Shown here: positions 9,042-17,497 of the stretch, piece by piece | Layout: each line of letters begins with the position of its first letter | Numbering within the stretch: the stretch's first letter is position 1 | NCBI RefSeq assembly: GCF_003205835.1 | Contig: NZ_CP029773.1 | Span: forward strand, 2,326,501 to 2,390,500 | DNA from: Stenotrophomonas maltophilia | GTDB taxonomy: Bacteria; Pseudomonadota; Gammaproteobacteria; Xanthomonadales; Xanthomonadaceae | Length of the DNA stretch: 64,000 nt | Reading direction: 5' to 3' | Made by a program: the position numbers and the translations under genes | Notes under the pieces: model-generated | Told to the model about the DNA's origin: nothing | What the model saw: the letters and a program-made list of their open reading frames with translations, nothing else | Database searches by the model: none

Positions 9042-9383
9042 CTGAACGCCAGGGAGCCTCTTTGCCGCTTGCTGACTCTCGAGAGTTAGGGGTGCCAAAA
9101 GCTTCTCTATATCGGTATCGGTAGCTGCATGACATGCCCAGGTTGCACGCACGAGGGCCTCGTACTGGGGCCGGACCAGCGAGATTGCTGACTGGGGCAG
9201 GGTAGCGATCAGGGACTGTACTGCCAGGGCGTGTTCAAGGGACATCTGGCAAAGTGCCGACACCGCCGTCGATCTTCGGTCACGTCCATGCTCCATCTCA
9301 ATCCAAGCGCCTTGAATTTCACCCAAGAGCTCCAAGGAGCCCTCCAGCAAAGACGCCATATCTTGGTCAGCCGATTGAGGCAC
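9042..9383 (-). pseudogene. DUF6988-like gene, 3' end lost at the IS
   Basis: The first 113 residues of a DUF6988-like protein are intact from the ATG at 9383: SLEHALAVQSLIATLPQSAI, then LVRPQYEALVRATWACHAA and LTLESQQAAKRLPGVQ, where the IS right end begins. In this family the central helices carry HALA and RxQxEALxRA, both seen here. The family is usually about 200 residues, so roughly the last 90 are missing. Function is unknown. A second, more decayed copy lies at 25.9-26.3 kb in the opposite orientation. Confidence 0.65.
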
Positions 9384-9542
9384 AAGCCATCCTGGAATCG
9401 TGATCTTCAGGCAAGAGTAACGCCTATTCGATCAGGCAAAGCCCCCCACTTGGCCGGCTGGGCTGTAGCATCTGTTAGTCGGTAATCTCAGCCTCGCATC
9501 ATCCGTGCGTCAGCAATTCCTGCGTTGCGTTGGTCGCAAGTC

Positions 9543-9628
9543 AACTTTTTTCTGCAAGAGACCGTCTTGCACTGAAATTTTCCACCTCAAAAGCTGAAAT
9601 CTCCGCAATGGCACACCAAGAATGTTTG
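9543..9628 (-). repeat. Upstream block shared in inverted orientation with 25.9 kb
   Basis: On the minus strand this block reads GTGTGCCATTGCGGAGATTT, then CAGCTTTTGAGG, AATTTCAGTGCAAGACGG and TTGCAG. Positions 25902-25975 carry nearly the same words in the same order on the plus strand. The block lies upstream of the DUF6988-like gene here and upstream of its remnant there, so it is probably a shared promoter or leader rather than chance similarity. Confidence 0.6.
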
Positions 9629-9656
9629 GAACGAACATTAGACTTGGCTGATACGA

Positions 9657-10727
9657 TCACCGTTGCACCTGCTCGCGTTGCGGTTCGAAATATTCGCTAT
9701 GTACGCAGGTGAGCGTAAGAACCGGGAACTTGCCTCTGCGCTTCCGTCTATGCATTTCACCATATCTTGTACGGAGCGAGAGTATTTGAATCGATAGGAT
9801 GCCAAGAACTAGAATAAATGTAATACATGTCAAGCCCAAGCTTAGAAGGCTTTCATGCCAGAGCTCAGGCGAAGCTGTCGCTATTGAAATAGCAGGAAGC
9901 CCGGCTCGGGTACTTCTCCGGCGCCGGCTCGCGTAGCCTTTGAAATAGCTCTGCGGCAAATCGTAACGGTTGGCAACGGAAAGAATTTTGTTGACCAAGG
10001 AGTCCCAGTTCGGTGGTTCATTCAACGTCAGATCCGGCTTGAAGTACCGCCCAACTTCCAGGCTGCGACCAGAATCTGAAACGCACAACGAGCGTGCACG
10101 GCAGCAGGCGGTGAACAAGTCGCCGAGGCTGTGGGCGAAGCTGGCGCCCTTTATCGCAGGGGCGGCCATCCAGTGATGCTTCTCGCTGCTTACCGGACGG
10201 ACAACGGCGTACCAAGCCTGCGCTAGCACATCGAGTGATGAATCATCATTGGTCACAATGTTCATCAGTAGGTCGCTTCGGCTGTTCCCCGTTGCAGCCA
10301 ACTCATAGATCGTCGGCCAACTTGAGAGAATGGCGAATTGATTCTTGGTACTCTTCCCAGTGGTAACTGGAACTGGTTTAATTGCCTCGGAGTCGGACTT
10401 CTTCACTTCCAAGATGCATGCCCGCGAAGATACCGGCCCAGCTGGGTCAATGTGATTGACAATAAGTAACATGTCGCCCAGCTCAGCACCAACTCCTTTC
10501 TTTGCCAGTCGTGCAATCGGCCTTTTGTCGATCCACGCGACGTCAGCCCATGCCTCACTTCCAGGCTGAAGCCCATTGTGGAGAGCCTGCGCATATAAGC
10601 TCAGAGCTTCGTCACTGAAGAGTTTGGCCAAATTTGCCAACTCACCCTTCGCGTGTCCATTTTCATGGGAGAGACGAAATGCCGTATTGAAATCCTCGGT
10701 CATTTCTCTATCTTTATTAGTCCACAT
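9657..10727 (-). CDS. Hypothetical membrane-anchored protein with PD-(D/E)XK-like motif
   Basis: 356 residues, no family recognised. Residues about 60-110 contain VGAELGDMLLIV followed 20 residues later by ACILEVKKSD, the D...ExK spacing of PD-(D/E)XK nuclease folds. A strong transmembrane helix (LLSLGLTCITFILVLGIL) lies near residues 290-310, followed by a basic tail RRKRRGK. The middle is rich in Ser/Trp and has no repeats. GC is low compared with the core chromosome, suggesting transfer. The next gene on the same strand is a caspase-like protein; the two may work together, but the 324-base gap means co-transcription is uncertain. The nuclease call is inference from one motif. Confidence 0.45.
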   Translation of the reverse strand: MWTNKDREMTEDFNTAFRLSHENGHAKGELANLAKLFSDEALSLYAQALHNGLQPGSEAWADVAWIDKRPIARLAKKGVGAELGDMLLIVNHIDPAGPVSSRACILEVKKSDSEAIKPVPVTTGKSTKNQFAILSSWPTIYELAATGNSRSDLLMNIVTNDDSSLDVLAQAWYAVVRPVSSEKHHWMAAPAIKGASFAHSLGDLFTACCRARSLCVSDSGRSLEVGRYFKPDLTLNEPPNWDSLVNKILSVANRYDLPQSYFKGYASRRRRSTRAGLPAISIATASPELWHESLLSLGLTCITFILVLGILSIQILSLRTRYGEMHRRKRRGKFPVLTLTCVHSEYFEPQREQVQR

Positions 10728-11051
10728 CCCTCGCTCCTTGAAGTAATTGCTATAGCCTCAAATAGCTAAAGCAAACGGGCTGAATGAGCATCATAGAACA
10801 ATGCAGGCGGCTACCATTATGTTGGCTCAAGCTACCAAGCTGAAATCAGCCCGCCAGATGTGGGTCAGCCCCGTTTCGCCCCGCGAGGCATGGCTCTCAC
10901 TGGTTGTCCAGTAGCGGGAAATCTCATGAAGGCGTTGCGTTTGCATCGTGGCTGACGTCTGGCCAAGCATATCTCGCTACAGTACAAGTCCCGGCATTTG
11001 ATAGCAGGTGGGTGCTCAGATTAACCCGTCTAAGCCGACAGACAAGGAAGG
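10728..11051. other. Gene-free gap of 324 bases
   Basis: No convincing gene, RNA or terminator seen. It separates two minus-strand genes and should hold the promoter of the PD-(D/E)XK-like gene. The composition is mixed, AT-rich near 10740-10800. Confidence 0.5.
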
Positions 11052-12020
11052 TCATTCAGTCGCCTGGATGACGCTTGCAGCAGTGCCTTGCTGAACCTGC
11101 TTCTTCCAGTCTAGAATTTCAGCAATCAGTCGCCTGCGGCGAGCAGTGTTATACATGAACTTGTCGAGCATCGTTGCCACAAGCTCTCTAGTCTGTATGG
11201 CCTCCTTGATTATGCTGCTGGTACCGCCCAGCGTCATTCCTGGCCAGAATTCCTCGACCTTCCGAATAGTCTGGCGAATCGAGAGGGTAGGATAGGCTCC
11301 CTCGCCATGTACAGAGCCACCGTAGAATCGCTTGAACTGGTGCATGACTGGGGTGATGTGGTCATACTCGCTGTAGGATTTCAGAGAGGTTGGTTCTAAT
11401 GGGCCGGCTTTGCCGCCATCCCGAAGGAATCCCTTGTAGAGTTGCGATGTTTCGTCGTCCACTTCTCCAGCAGTGATCGTGCCGTCGTAGCCATAGTAGA
11501 AGGCGAATGGCAAACGCCCAGTGCTGGGCAATGTCTTGATGGGCGACATGGAGTGGCAGAACGCGGCGATTACGGTGAGCTCGCCATGGCTTGCGCGCAT
11601 GACGGAGCCTAGTGCCTCTAGATACGCGGACCATGGGACATATGTTCCGGACGCCAGCTGCAAACCTGACTTCTCTTCACCGTGCCCGTGAACGAAAATC
11701 ATTGGCCGGTTTCCTGCTCGGGCTTCCTTCTTTATACGCGCAATGGCTGCATTGAATGCAGCTCGGTCAGCGCATTCCAGCAGCGTAACGAGGGTGCGAG
11801 CTCTATCGTTGTCTATACCATCTTGAGCGAGTAGACCATCAAGAACATCGTTCCAAGTCTTCTTGCCTGCAGACGCTTCGGCCTTGGGAAGCGCATTCAA
11901 GATATAGAAGGCAGTGCATGGAGTGCATTGTGACCGGGAGTAGCTGAAGCTCAAGGTCGAGGACATGGCAGAAGGTTTAGCGGTGAAACTGTCGATTATC
12001 AGCGATTGGAGTGTCCGCAC
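11052..12020 (-). CDS. Putative caspase/CHAT-like cysteine peptidase
   Basis: Up to 322 residues (GTG at 12020; ATG at 11966 would give 304). Residues about 108-120 read MIFVHGHGEEKSGLQL, and about 35 residues later comes TVIAAFCHSM. A strand ending in His-Gly followed by a strand ending in a Cys is the active-site layout of the caspase/CHAT clan (CD). Such enzymes in bacteria often act as proteases triggered during phage defence or toxin processing. A long C-terminal region (residues 170-322) with a basic helix (NTARRRRLIAEILDWKKQ) matches nothing I know. Low GC and the IS, integrase and phage surroundings indicate transfer. The peptidase call rests on the His/Cys motifs only. Confidence 0.45.
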   Translation of the reverse strand: MRTLQSLIIDSFTAKPSAMSSTLSFSYSRSQCTPCTAFYILNALPKAEASAGKKTWNDVLDGLLAQDGIDNDRARTLVTLLECADRAAFNAAIARIKKEARAGNRPMIFVHGHGEEKSGLQLASGTYVPWSAYLEALGSVMRASHGELTVIAAFCHSMSPIKTLPSTGRLPFAFYYGYDGTITAGEVDDETSQLYKGFLRDGGKAGPLEPTSLKSYSEYDHITPVMHQFKRFYGGSVHGEGAYPTLSIRQTIRKVEEFWPGMTLGGTSSIIKEAIQTRELVATMLDKFMYNTARRRRLIAEILDWKKQVQQGTAASVIQATE

Positions 12021-12189
12021 GCCATAGGAAAGAGGGGGGAGGGCTTCCCAGCTACCTCAATGGGGCAAAGTGCGTGGCAGGCCAAGATCATCCTTGGTGT
12101 TTGTAGATCGATCGAGGATGGGTGGGTGTTAGCCCCAATCGTTTCGGTCGCCGCCTGGGAGTCGACCAGGTCTCACCCCTGATTTTTCG

Positions 12190-12640
12190 GGACTGCCCGA
12201 TTCGACGATCCGCCACAGGTCACGAAGGCTGGAGACGGCCAACTCGATGCGCTGGCAGCCACCGATGGCAGAACTCAGGCAGATTCGACGGTACCGGAGG
12301 CGCTGTTTCGTAAAATTGGAGTTCTGCTCGCCGTTGAGGGGTCTGCCCCGGCCGGCTTCGCCGAACTCGCGTATGTTGCCTGGAGTGGACCCACCAAGAA
12401 TCTCCGCAACGTCCCTTCACTATTGAGCCAAGCGCTCCTGCTGGACACCCACAGGCCCTATATCCATCCGGGCCAAGAGAAGTTATGGGTCGAAATTGCG
12501 CTTTTGGCTCACCGTACCCGGCGAACAACTCCGGCCTCAAGGCCATCCTTGCGAAGATCAGCACTCACTCGGCCGCCCACAACTAGCTCCGGGCTGCGCC
12601 ATCGGAATAGAAGGGGAGGGAGCCAAATAGGGGCCGCCGC
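12190..12640 (+). other. Decayed coding-like stretch in a 700-base gap
   Basis: Between the caspase-like gene and the ParS-like gene an open plus-strand frame without a credible start reads EALFRKIGVLLAVEGSAPAG and then LAYVAWSGPTKNLRNVPSLL. It has a protein-like mix of helices, but no family is recognised and no ribosome site is present. It may be the remains of a gene cut at its 5' end. Confidence 0.25.
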
Positions 12641-12730
12641 ACCATTCGGCTACACTGGGTTCGCCCAGACAGTTTGCCAAGTCTCTGTTCTATCGTTGGA
12701 AGTCCAATTCGTCCCTACAAGGCCGAGCAC

Positions 12731-13261
12731 ATGCAGCCTCGCAACCCTACTTCGCAGCAGAGGAAACCGATTGCCGCGATGACAGATGGTGCCTTGCAGG
12801 AAGGCGAGGGTACCCCGACGGCCGCCCAACAAATCTTGCAGGATGCTACAGCTAGACGTGACGAACTGGCGGCCCAGTGGATCAGCGCTTCCCAGGTTGG
12901 CGCTCGGCTCGACTATGCCCTTGGCAGGCACAACCTGGCTGCAAGCCAGCTACGCCGCAAGGGTCGGTTGCTAGGTGTGTATGTGGCGAAGCCCATGCCT
13001 GGATATCGCTATCCACCTTGGCAGTTCCGTCCCGATGGCCAGCCAATAGAGCACACAGCAGATATTCTTAGAGTCATGCGGGACTCCGGCACATTTCAGC
13101 GCGAACCGGAAGGCCTGCGCCGGACGACGGGCTGGGGCGAGGCCGAGTGGTTCCTATCTGCGCACGCGCTTCTAGACGGTCTGACACCGGCTGAGGTGCT
13201 CGTCACCGATCCGGCACGCGTCCTTCGCGCCGCACGGATTGAGTTCGGTGAAGACATCTGA
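12731..13261 (+). CDS. ParS/MbcA-like antitoxin-type protein
   Basis: 176 residues from the ATG at 12731 (ATG 12779 is an alternative). A central DNA-binding-like segment, WISASQVGARLDYAL then ASQLRRKGRLLGVYV and GYRYPPWQF, is followed by a C-terminal WFLSAHALLDGLTPAEVL and DPARVLRAARIEF. That ending matches the toxin-binding domain of Xre/MbcA/ParS antitoxins, where the GxTPxExL word is typical. Such proteins usually repress their own operon and neutralise a RES-type toxin. No RES gene is visible next to it, so it is either an orphan or a stand-alone regulator. Identification is by pattern and moderate. Confidence 0.5.
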   Translation: MQPRNPTSQQRKPIAAMTDGALQEGEGTPTAAQQILQDATARRDELAAQWISASQVGARLDYALGRHNLAASQLRRKGRLLGVYVAKPMPGYRYPPWQFRPDGQPIEHTADILRVMRDSGTFQREPEGLRRTTGWGEAEWFLSAHALLDGLTPAEVLVTDPARVLRAARIEFGEDI

Positions 13262-13289
13262 TTGCAGTCGGCATTAGTGCCTCCATAGA

Positions 13290-13704
13290 GGATCCAACGC
13301 GCGTGAATGACTACAAGCGCATCCGCGTAGAGTCTGGTGGCTTTCGGAAGATCAGACCAGCTGATAAGTGTTTTTGACACTCCGAGCAACCCAGCTGCCT
13401 GAAGAAGAAACTGGCCGCGCCTTTAGCCGGAAAGACCGTCGTTGTGACACACATGGCGCCTTCCGCCGAGTCCATTCCCCATCGTTACAAGCATGAACTA
13501 CTGTCTGCGGTCTACGCATCGGATCTGGAAGAATTAGCCGTTGCCGCTGGTCTGTGGATCCACGGGCACGTGCATGGCTCGGTCGACTACACGCTCGGCA
13601 AGTGCAGGGTGATCTCCAATTCTTTGGGCTATCCGCTCGTCAACGAACCCTCCATTGCCGCGGAGAGAAATTGCTTCAACCCAAGCTTTTGGGTCACCTT
13701 GTAG
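13290..13704 (+). pseudogene. Metallophosphoesterase remnant
   Basis: Two pieces of one calcineurin-type phosphoesterase survive. A 5' piece near 13300-13370 translates RVNDYKRIRVESGGFRKIRP, the middle of the enzyme. After a stop and shift, 13400-13704 gives KTVVVTHMAPS and later GLWIHGHVHGSVDY with the ending NPSFWVTL. The GHxH metal motif is intact, but the N-terminal half with the first metal ligands is absent and the frame is broken, so no enzyme can be made. Confidence 0.75.
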
Positions 13705-13848
13705 GCGATAGCTTGGTCGACACTGCAGGGCAGGGGGGCTTTCTGTGAGTAAAGATGGGAGTTGAAGACCGGCGCGGACCTTGCACAGCGGCGTCCCTTG
13801 CGGGGGAATAAGAAAAACGGGTGAATGAGGCTAGGGGCTTGAGCCTCT

Positions 13849-14367
13849 TTATCTCACTTGAAAGAGGAATGATCTGACATGGCTCATGAGGAAGTGAATC
13901 ATGTCGTCTAGATGATTTCCATTGATTACCAGTCGCTGACCAACGGGGTGTTGGGCCCATGACTGAACAAGCGTCGATCTCTTTGCCTCATCAAGACGTC
14001 CGCCTTCATGGACCACGATGTTTCTCAGTTGGAAAAAGTGATAGATCCAACAAATGGCCGTGTCTCCATTGAGCTGAGAGTCGATATCGCAGGCTTCATG
14101 AATCGACCTCAGCATGCACAACGTGGGACTTCTGATCTCGATAGGGACATTCCCTCTTCGCCATGACGTAACTGAAATGCTCCTGCTCGGGCGGACATGA
14201 AGTGTCTCACCAACGCCTAGTACGAACACCTCAAACAAGGAGCAGAGTGCTACAACGGCTTGGTAGGAATTGAGCCGGTCGTAGTCGCCTCTTTCGCGCA
14301 GTGCCAGCACATCCTGTTCCTGGCGCACGGTTGTTGCGACAAGCGGGAAGTCGCTGCTCATCCGCAT
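13849..14367 (-). CDS. HEPN-like protein
   Basis: 172 residues. The segment YHFFQLRNIVVHEGG near residues 108-122 contains the R-x4-H motif of HEPN RNases, following a long helix with a buried acidic run (VVALCSLFEVFVLGVGE near residue 40). HEPN proteins often cut RNA as toxins or defence effectors. The ATG at 14367 overlaps the end of the integrase by 10 bases on the same strand, so both are probably co-transcribed. No MNT-type antidote is seen nearby. The HEPN call rests on the motif and helical layout; RNase activity is inferred. Confidence 0.5.
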   Translation of the reverse strand: MRMSSDFPLVATTVRQEQDVLALRERGDYDRLNSYQAVVALCSLFEVFVLGVGETLHVRPSRSISVTSWRRGNVPIEIRSPTLCMLRSIHEACDIDSQLNGDTAICWIYHFFQLRNIVVHEGGRLDEAKRSTLVQSWAQHPVGQRLVINGNHLDDMIHFLMSHVRSFLFQVR

Positions 14368-15213
14368 TTCAAGTGAGTAGTCTTCCGGCAGCTCAGTGCT
14401 GGAAATGATCTTCGCGCCAGCGTGTGCGGCAAGATAAAAGGTTGCCAGATCAGAGACATTGGCGTTGAATTGCTCACACTGAGAGCGGCAGTTGCCTTTG
14501 TGCTCTCGAGCATTCGAGCGGCCGGATTGTTCTCTGCCGCGCCGGCATGGTAGTAGCCAATCACGCTGACGACAGACCTGTGATCAGTCATTGACATGAT
14601 TGCTGGAAGCGCAATCCCCTGGCGTGCTCCCTCGGTAACAAAGCCAGAACGAAGACTATGCCCGCCAAAGTCACCAGAGAGGCCAGCGTTCCTGGCACGG
14701 CTCTGGACAATGGATGCGACTGACTTGGATGAAAGCGCTTCACCAACGCGTCCGTTCACCAGACGACGGAAGATTGGGCCGGCCTGAATTTCGCTCGCAG
14801 CCAACCACTCGGTCATTGCTTCAGCCGCTGGTCCGAGCAGCGGTTTGTCTGGGGTCCCGCCGGACTTGACTCCATCCTGTAGCGTCTTTCCAAAATCAAG
14901 GCGATATATGTAGCCACCATCGATCCTCCTCAACTTGTCGATCGTAGCCTGAGCGGTTTCGCTTCGGCGGCGACCGCCGGTGGCGAAGGAAAAATAGAGT
15001 AGGGCGCGATCGCGCAATCCCTTCAGGTCATCGCCACAGCTTGCGATCATTGCCATCAGATCAAACCCCGTAACGGCTGTCTTCTTGCGAGGTCTCTCTC
15101 CACGCTTGTGTGCTGCTCGTCGTCCCTTAGCCAAGAGACTTCGAACATCGCTACTCTCACAAGGATTGGCCAACTTCAACAATTGGTGCGCACTTGACAG
15201 GACTGCGACTCGG
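14358..15213 (-). pseudogene. Tyrosine recombinase/integrase, 5' end cut off by phage DNA
   Basis: The catalytic domain of a site-specific tyrosine recombinase is present: R in FATGGRRRSE near residue 69, HSLRSGF (HxxR) and the YYHAGA tyrosine segment near residue 211. The N-terminal DNA-binding domain is missing. The frame stays open past 15182 and still reads like integrase (RVAVLSSAHQLL) up to about 15213, where glycine-rich phage pIII sequence begins on the other strand. So integrase and pIII were joined by recombination and each lost its start. The C-terminal tail after the tyrosine is long and unlike the family. Confidence 0.75.
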
Positions 15214-15592
15214 TGGAGGCAATGGGGAGGGTGGCGGCAATGGCGATGGTGACGGCGGTGGCAACAGTGATGGCGGGGGAGATGGTGACGGCGATGGCGA
15301 CGGTGACGGTGAGAATCCCAGCCTTCCGGAGAACCCTACATATCCCGGCGACGTACCGATGCCGTATGCCGACCCGCCAATTCCGAGCAGCTACCTCGGG
15401 CAGTGGTCTAGTGGCCTTGGAGGTGGCTCCTGTCCCGCTGCGAAGGTCGTCACTATTGGTGTCGGGTCTATCTCCACGTCTGTCAGTTTCGAATTCAAAC
15501 CGCTCTGTGATTTCGCACAGATGATCAGAGGCTTGGTCATTGCCTGCGCCGCGCTCGCGGCTGCATACATCGTCTCAGGAGTGCGCAAGTAA
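15210..15592 (+). pseudogene. Phage adsorption protein pIII, C-terminal part
   Basis: C-terminal 125 or so residues of a filamentous phage adsorption protein. A Gly/Asp/Asn linker (GGGNGEGGGNGDGDGG and onward) leads into YLGQWSSGLGGGSCPAAKVV and a final transmembrane anchor (MIRGLVIACAALAAAYIVSG). The signal peptide and receptor-binding domain are missing because the integrase junction cuts the gene near 15210. The intact homologue in prophage B (20831-22243) ends in the same GGGSCP plus anchor layout. Confidence 0.8.
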
Positions 15593-15876
15593 TGCCTTGG
15601 CTAGCCGCGTTTCTCACTCAACTCCTGGGCAACTCCCTTGCTCGCGTCCTGACGGGCGCGGGCCTTGGTCTCGCTACAGGCGCAGCCCTCCTGCCGCTCG
15701 TCAAGGGCGCATTGAACCTCATCACTCAGAAGTGGTCAGGCATCGCGGCCGATCTCGCCAATGTGATGCTTATGGCTGGGGCAGGGGAGGCCATCACCAT
15801 GATCGGCTCCGCCATCGTGACCAAGGTGCTCATCGACGCAGGCAAGGTCGCCGTACAGAAGGCAGCATCCAAATGA
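15592..15876 (+). CDS. Phage minor coat protein pVI-like
   Basis: 94-residue hydrophobic protein with two or three membrane helices (FLTQLLGNSLARVLTGAGLG, ANVMLMAGAGEAITMIGS). By position between pIII and Zot it corresponds to pVI, which caps the virion end with pIII. Start ATG 15592 overlaps the pIII stop region, and its stop overlaps the Zot start by four bases, as expected for a coupled operon. It is unlike the DUF2523-type pVI of prophage B, so the two phages are different species. Confidence 0.7.
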   Translation: MPWLAAFLTQLLGNSLARVLTGAGLGLATGAALLPLVKGALNLITQKWSGIAADLANVMLMAGAGEAITMIGSAIVTKVLIDAGKVAVQKAASK

Positions 15877-17087
15877 TGTATCTAATCTCGGGGCAGCCCG
15901 GCAATGGCAAGACCTTGCGCGCGATGTCGATGGCGCTTGAGTTCTACGAGCAGAACCAGCAGCAGGTGAAGGAAGGCAAGGCGCAGCCGCGCCGATTCTT
16001 CACGAACATCGCAGGCGCCACAGTAGAGGAGGGCGCAGACGCTTTCCCGTGGATGGAGAAGCTGCCCGACCACAACGACTGGACACAGCTTCCGGACGGC
16101 TCTTTCGTGATCTATGACGAAGCGCATTCCGATGGCAACACGCAGGGCCTCGAGCGCTACGGCAAGCTGTTCCCGTCTACCGGAAAGCCGGGTGAATCGG
16201 ACGATCCTCGGATCCGTGCCATGTCCACGCATCGGCATCGTGGTTTCGATCTTGTGTTCGTCACGCAATGGCCGAACAAGATCCACCATCAGGTGCGCAC
16301 GCTCATCGGCTCGCACACGCACATGAATCGTTCGTTCGGCATGCAGCGGGCTGGCGTCCTTACGTGGTCGCGCGTCCAAAGTGATCCGTATGACGAGAAG
16401 GTTCGTGACAAGGCTGAGGAGGAAATCTGGGGTTACCCGAAGGCGCTGTATAGCCGCTATCGCAGTGCGACGCTGCACACGGCCAGCCACAAATTCAAGG
16501 TGCCCAAGAAGGTCTGGCAGGCGCTGTCCGTCACCATTGCCCTAGTCCTTGGTGTCTGGATGATCTATGCGTTCATCATCAAACCGCCACCGACGCCAAA
16601 GAAGGTGGATCAGGGGGCCGGTGCTTTGCCGGCGGCTGGAGCCCTGGCGCCCTTGGGCGCGGGCGTGCCGGCGGCACGGCCCCTCAACCGTGAGGAGTAC
16701 ATCGAACGTCACAAGCCGCGGATTGAGTTTCAGCCATGGTCTGCGCCCGCCTTCGATGATCGCAGCGTTCAATCTCAGCCTGAGTTGTACTGCATGGCAT
16801 CCGGCACCACCGAGCAGGACACAACGTGCACGTGCGTAACAGAGCAGGGCACCAAGGCCAAGATTTCAATCCCGGTTTGCGTGGCTATCGCACGTGATGG
16901 CCCGGCTTACAATCCCTACCGCGCTCCCCGTCAGCAGTCCGAATCCGTGCGGGAAGAAGATTCCAGAAGCATTGCGAAGGCAGCTTCTACGGACTCGCCT
17001 GAGGTGCCCCCGCACGCACTGATTGAGGTCGGCAAGCGTCCTATGGGCACATTCCCAGAGACGCCACCGTACCCGGCAAGCTTCTAA
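15873..17087 (+). CDS. zot: Zonular occludens toxin (Zot)-like assembly ATPase
   Basis: 404-residue inner-membrane assembly ATPase (pI equivalent) that drives extrusion of filamentous phage. The Walker A motif GQPGNGKT is at residues 6-13, and the Walker B stretch FVIYDEAHSD lies near residue 84. A transmembrane helix (ALSVTIALVLGVWMIYAFII) follows near residues 215-235. The periplasmic domain contains ELYCMASGTTEQDTTCTC and ends in RPMGTFPETPPY. Start ATG 15873 overlaps pVI. It appears intact, unlike the Zot of prophage B, whose C-terminus is frame-broken. Confidence 0.9.
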   Translation: MMYLISGQPGNGKTLRAMSMALEFYEQNQQQVKEGKAQPRRFFTNIAGATVEEGADAFPWMEKLPDHNDWTQLPDGSFVIYDEAHSDGNTQGLERYGKLFPSTGKPGESDDPRIRAMSTHRHRGFDLVFVTQWPNKIHHQVRTLIGSHTHMNRSFGMQRAGVLTWSRVQSDPYDEKVRDKAEEEIWGYPKALYSRYRSATLHTASHKFKVPKKVWQALSVTIALVLGVWMIYAFIIKPPPTPKKVDQGAGALPAAGALAPLGAGVPAARPLNREEYIERHKPRIEFQPWSAPAFDDRSVQSQPELYCMASGTTEQDTTCTCVTEQGTKAKISIPVCVAIARDGPAYNPYRAPRQQSESVREEDSRSIAKAASTDSPEVPPHALIEVGKRPMGTFPETPPYPASF

Positions 17088-17096
17088 CGTGACGCA

Positions 17097-17414
17097 TCAC
17101 GGGGTGCAGGATGAGGAAACCTGCACCCATCCATTTTCCACGCGCCGGAATGTCTGTCCGTTGATGCAGCGGTGACCCGGCGCAAGTTCCTTGGGCCTTG
17201 CTGCTCGCTCTGCGGCCTCGCGCTTTTTGCGCACTTCAGCCATGGGGATTTCTGGATACAGCTGGCGCGCGAGGGCCTCCCCGGCACGCTCTTGTTCTTT
17301 CATGGCTGCGTGTCCTGCAATCCCCAGGACACCGCATGTGGCAAGCAGCAGAGCGCTGCCGCCCACGAAGACCCCTAACGCCACTTTCCAAACCAATCCC
17401 GTCGAATTCGCCAT
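17097..17414 (-). CDS. Small membrane-anchored phage-region protein
   Basis: 105 residues on the strand opposite to the phage structural genes. One N-terminal transmembrane helix (VALGVFVGGSALLLATCGVL, residues 11-30) is followed by a charged coiled helix (AEVRKKREAAERAARPKE) and a short Cys-containing beta segment (GHRCINGQTFRRVENGWVQV). Function unknown. The beta segment resembles surface-exposed tails found in small phage-region proteins. It converges on zot with a gap of only 9 bases. Confidence 0.6.
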   Translation of the reverse strand: MANSTGLVWKVALGVFVGGSALLLATCGVLGIAGHAAMKEQERAGEALARQLYPEIPMAEVRKKREAAERAARPKELAPGHRCINGQTFRRVENGWVQVSSSCTP

Positions 17415-17449
17415 CTATGGCACCCCCAAGTGATCCGGCGGCCATTCTA

Positions 17450-17497
17450 CGGGGTGTAGGGGCGGCGCCCCTACGGAAGCGCCTCACACGCGCTGGC
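17450..17497. repeat. Phage hairpin element, copy 1
   Basis: A perfect stem GTAGGGGC-GGC-GCCCCTAC at 17456-17474 lies inside a 47-base block that recurs almost unchanged at 25003-25049. The block continues GGAAGCGCCTCACACGCGCT, which is also the 3' end of the minus-strand DUF3653 gene. There is no T-run. It could be a bidirectional terminator, a replication origin hairpin or a packaging signal. Confidence 0.65.

Noticed and set aside
9657..10727. Bacterial gasdermin next to a caspase-like protease
   Set aside because: The neighbour lacks the short N-terminal Cys region and beta-rich layout of bacterial gasdermins; it has instead an ExK motif and a C-terminal membrane helix.
15240..15320. Possible CRISPR or microsatellite array at the GGCGATGGTGACGG repeats
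   Set aside because: The short tandem repeats encode the Gly/Asp linker of phage pIII; there are no spacers of constant length.
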